The notes beneath the pieces are model-generated. The model was not told where the DNA came from. It saw only the letters and a list, made by a program, of their open reading frames with translations, and did no database searches. From Firmicutes bacterium UBA5766 (GTDB lineage: Bacteria > Bacillota > Desulfotomaculia > Desulfotomaculales > Nap2-2B), in the NCBI GenBank assembly GCA_002418775.1, contig DIEU01000004.1:1-33982 (forward strand): a stretch of 33,982 bases of DNA, in the 5' to 3' direction. Shown one piece after another: positions 31,483 through 33,982 of the stretch; position 1 is the stretch's first letter, and every line of letters begins with the position of its first letter. A program made the position numbers and the translations under genes.

Positions 31483-33982
31483 GTCGCACCCCGTACGGGT
31501 GCGTGGATTGAAACTCCATCTGTGGCTAAAACCCTAAACGCTGCTGTGTCGCACCCCGTACGGGTGCGTGGATTGAAACCTTAACCTTCTTTGGTAACTC
31601 CTCCACCTTGGGTCGCACCCCGTACGGGTGCGTGGATTGAAACAATGTCTAAAAATCTAATATATATTGCGTATGCTGGTCGCACCCCGTACGGGTGCGT
31701 GGATTGAAACTTTAGTTTTTCTAAGCCCTGATGGGCAGAAGATAGTCGCACCCCGTACGGGTGCGTGGATTGAAACCAGCAGTTCGGAGGCTGCAGGTGA
31801 ACAAGCCTTGTCGCACCCCGTACGGGTGCGTGGATTGAAACGCAAAAGGCGAATTTGTTGCGTGGGACGGCGAAGGTCGCACCCCGTACGGGTGCGTGGA
31901 TTGAAACAGGAATGGGAACAGGGGCCGTGGGATAGGCTGAGTCGCACCCCGTACGGGTGCGTGGATTGAAACAGGGAACCTTCGTGACTACCTTGGAAAA
32001 GTGGTGTCGCACCCCGTACGGGTGCGTGGATTGAAACATTATCATAAGCCTCTTTCATAATCCCATAGTAGTCGCACCCCGTACGGGTGCGTGGATTGAA
32101 ACCGTGATGGCTAATCCATCATTCGACGAAATCCAAAGTCGCACCCCGTACGGGTGCGTGGATTGAAACAACGCAAAATACGCGCGGCGTAAATCCACTC
32201 TAAGTCGCACCCCGTACGGGTGCGTGGATTGAAACACCGTTGCAAAATTTAAGGACATTAACAAGCCGGTCGCACCCCGTACGGGTGCGTGGATTGAAAC
32301 TCTATCCCCTCACTACGTTTTTCAATCGGAATCGTCGCACCCCGTACGGGTGCGTGGATTGAAACAGTCATTTCGCCCCATATGGGCAACGTATCAAGTC
32401 GCACCCCGTACGGGTGCGTGGATTGAAACAGGCTAGTCCCCGCATACCCTTGCAGTAAAGCCGTCGCACCCCGTACGGGTGCGTGGATTGAAACATTAAA
32501 TATCAGTTCAAAATCAGAACTTAAATTGTCGCACCCCGTACGGGTGCGTGGATTGAAACTCTATCCCCTCACTACGTTTTTCAATCGGAATCGTCGCACC
32601 CCGTACGGGTGCGTGGATTGAAACAGTCATTTCGCCCCATATAGGTAACGTATCAAAAGTCGCACCCCGTACGGGTGCGTGGATTGAAACTTTTTGAAAG
32701 GTGGGTTGTACGGAGAACATGATGTCGCACCCCGTACGGGTGCGTGGATTGAAACTTACACGCCATCTGTTTGCAATATCAGGCAAATGTCGCACCCCGT
32801 ACGGGTGCGTGGATTGAAACGCACCTATGCGAAGGCTAACAATACTGGCGGGCGTCGCACCCCGTACGGGTGCGTGGATTGAAACTCTTGGCCGGAAGTA
32901 GAAGGTACCGTTTGGAGCGTCGCACCCCGTACGGGTGCGTGGATTGAAACAATATAATTACTGCATCAGTATCCCCCCCAAGAGGTCGCACCCCGTACGG
33001 GTGCGTGGATTGAAACTGGAAGATGGGAATGGACCAGAAGTAGCTCAGAGTCGCACCCCGTACGGGTGCGTGGATTGAAACAAAAAAGCTCATATAATCT
33101 CCAACATTTTTCCAGTCGCACCCCGTACGGGTGCGTGGATTGAAACTTTTTATGCAAAGTAATGTCCGTTTGAACAGTATGTCGCACCCCGTACGGGTGC
33201 GTGGATTGAAACCGGAAAAGCGGGTAAATTGCTGGATAGACTTCTGTCGCACCCCGTACGGGTGCGTGGATTGAAACCTGCAATGTGCCAAACTCTGTTC
33301 TACCATTTAAGTCGCACCCCGTACGGGTGCGTGGATTGAAACAACCAAAGCAGCAGGCTGTAACACACCAAACCTGTCGCACCCCGTACGGGTGCGTGGA
33401 TTGAAACGGTGCAAAGTATCTATGATTGACGCAGCTAGGGTGTCGCACCCCGTACGGGTGCGTGGATTGAAACCATTCCTGAAGAGTCCCGCCGGAAACG
33501 GCCGGGTCGCACCCCGTACGGGTGCGTGGATTGAAACAATATTGTCCTCACTGTATGCCCCTCCGGCAGGGTCGCACCCCGTACGGGTGCGTGGATTGAA
33601 ACTACAATAACTCTGTCAATATCTTCAGTGGCAAGGTCGCACCCCGTACGGGTGCGTGGATTGAAACCGGAATAGGTATATCCTGACTGCCCGTTGTCGG
33701 AGTCGCACCCCGTACGGGTGCGTGGATTGAAACCTCTTTTACCGGCACGTCTCCAGGCTTATGTCCGTCGCACCCCGTACGGGTGCGTGGATTGAAACGA
33801 TTATGAATAAGAGGAGACAGGTAAAGGCTTGGTCGCACCCCGTACGGGTGCGTGGATTGAAACTAAGAGTTCCAGTTCTAAAGGAACAAGCTTAGGTCGC
33901 ACCCCGTACGGGTGCGTGGATTGAAACGTTTATATCGGCGAGTCGATACCAGGAACAAGCGTCGCACCCCGTACGGGTGCGT
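31483..33982 (+). CRISPR. type I-C CRISPR array, 38 full repeats plus a partial one at the window edge
   Basis: The 32-base repeat starts GTCGCACCCC and ends TGGATTGAAAC. It forms a 7-bp stem (CGCACCC/GGGTGCG) with a CGTAC loop and carries the 11-base 3' part typical of I-C repeats. Full repeats begin at 31483, 31548, 31612 and so on up to 33896, and a partial one begins at 33961; I saw no base changes among them. The 38 spacers are 32-35 bases. Spacers 32301-32333 and 32560-32592 are identical. Spacers 32366-32397 and 32625-32658 are related but not identical. Open frames through the array are artefacts. The array continues beyond the window, so the ancestral end is not visible. Confidence 0.99.

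Noticed and set aside
31581..33838. Several long open frames through the CRISPR array encoding repeated VSIHAPVRGAT or VAPRTGAWIET units
   Set aside because: They are translations of the 32-base repeat with spacers between; no ribosome sites, and the array function explains the periodicity.

Overview
The window looks like the chromosome of an anaerobic, endospore-forming Clostridia-type Firmicute, probably of the Desulfotomaculum/Pelotomaculum (Peptococcaceae) kind. This is inferred from gene content (spo0A, spoIVB, spoIIM, SteA/SteB-like pair, ADP-forming acyl-CoA synthetase, many 4Fe-4S and CoA enzymes), intermediate GC, strong AGGAGG ribosome sites and frequent TTG/GTG starts. No rRNA or tRNA gene was seen.

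Layout. (1) 1-4.1 kb, acyl-CoA and fumarate metabolism: the tail of an acyl-CoA synthetase alpha subunit, its ATP-grasp beta subunit, a divergent aspartase, a CaiB/BaiF CoA-transferase, and a metallo-hydrolase truncated at a palindromic repeat. (2) 4.1-4.66 kb: a gene-poor stretch with a dispersed 37-bp repeat and a strong terminator hairpin. (3) 4.66-12.2 kb: spoIVB, then spo0A behind a sigma-H-like promoter, then a tightly packed run of SteA-like, SteB-like, two glycosyl/phosphoglycosyl transferases, a DUF3866 protein and a ComB-like protein. (4) 12.2-13.9 kb: a MoaD/ThiS-like small protein, an unknown 174-aa protein and a ThiF/MoeB-like E1 enzyme. (5) 13.9-14.7 kb: a toxin-antitoxin pair on the minus strand, with its promoter embedded in a palindromic operator. 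(6) 14.8-22.9 kb: spoIIM, a DUF362 ferredoxin-like protein, xerD, deoB, pyrimidine-nucleoside phosphorylase, a ctaB-like prenyltransferase, an orphan substrate-binding lipoprotein and a TIGR04086-type membrane protein. (7) 23.2-34 kb: a complete type I-C CRISPR-Cas locus (cas3-cas5c-cas8c[cas11c]-cas7c-cas4-cas1-cas2), a leader, and an array with 38 full repeats that runs off the window end.

The most striking observation is a near-perfect copy (31 of 32 bases) of the CRISPR repeat inside the cas3 reading frame, in frame and in the same orientation as the array. It encodes residues 607-617 of Cas3 and looks like a clean 33-bp insertion. In type I-C systems Cas5c cuts this hairpin to make crRNA, so the cas mRNA carries a site that its own processing enzyme should recognise. 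That is a candidate post-transcriptional feedback loop.

Secondary observations: two spacers that sample the same protospacer with only synonymous differences; two families of small dispersed repeats at gene ends, one of which supplies the last codons of the nucleoside phosphorylase and the other of which ends a metallo-hydrolase; and probable non-canonical start codons for deoB (ATA) and spoIVB (CTG).
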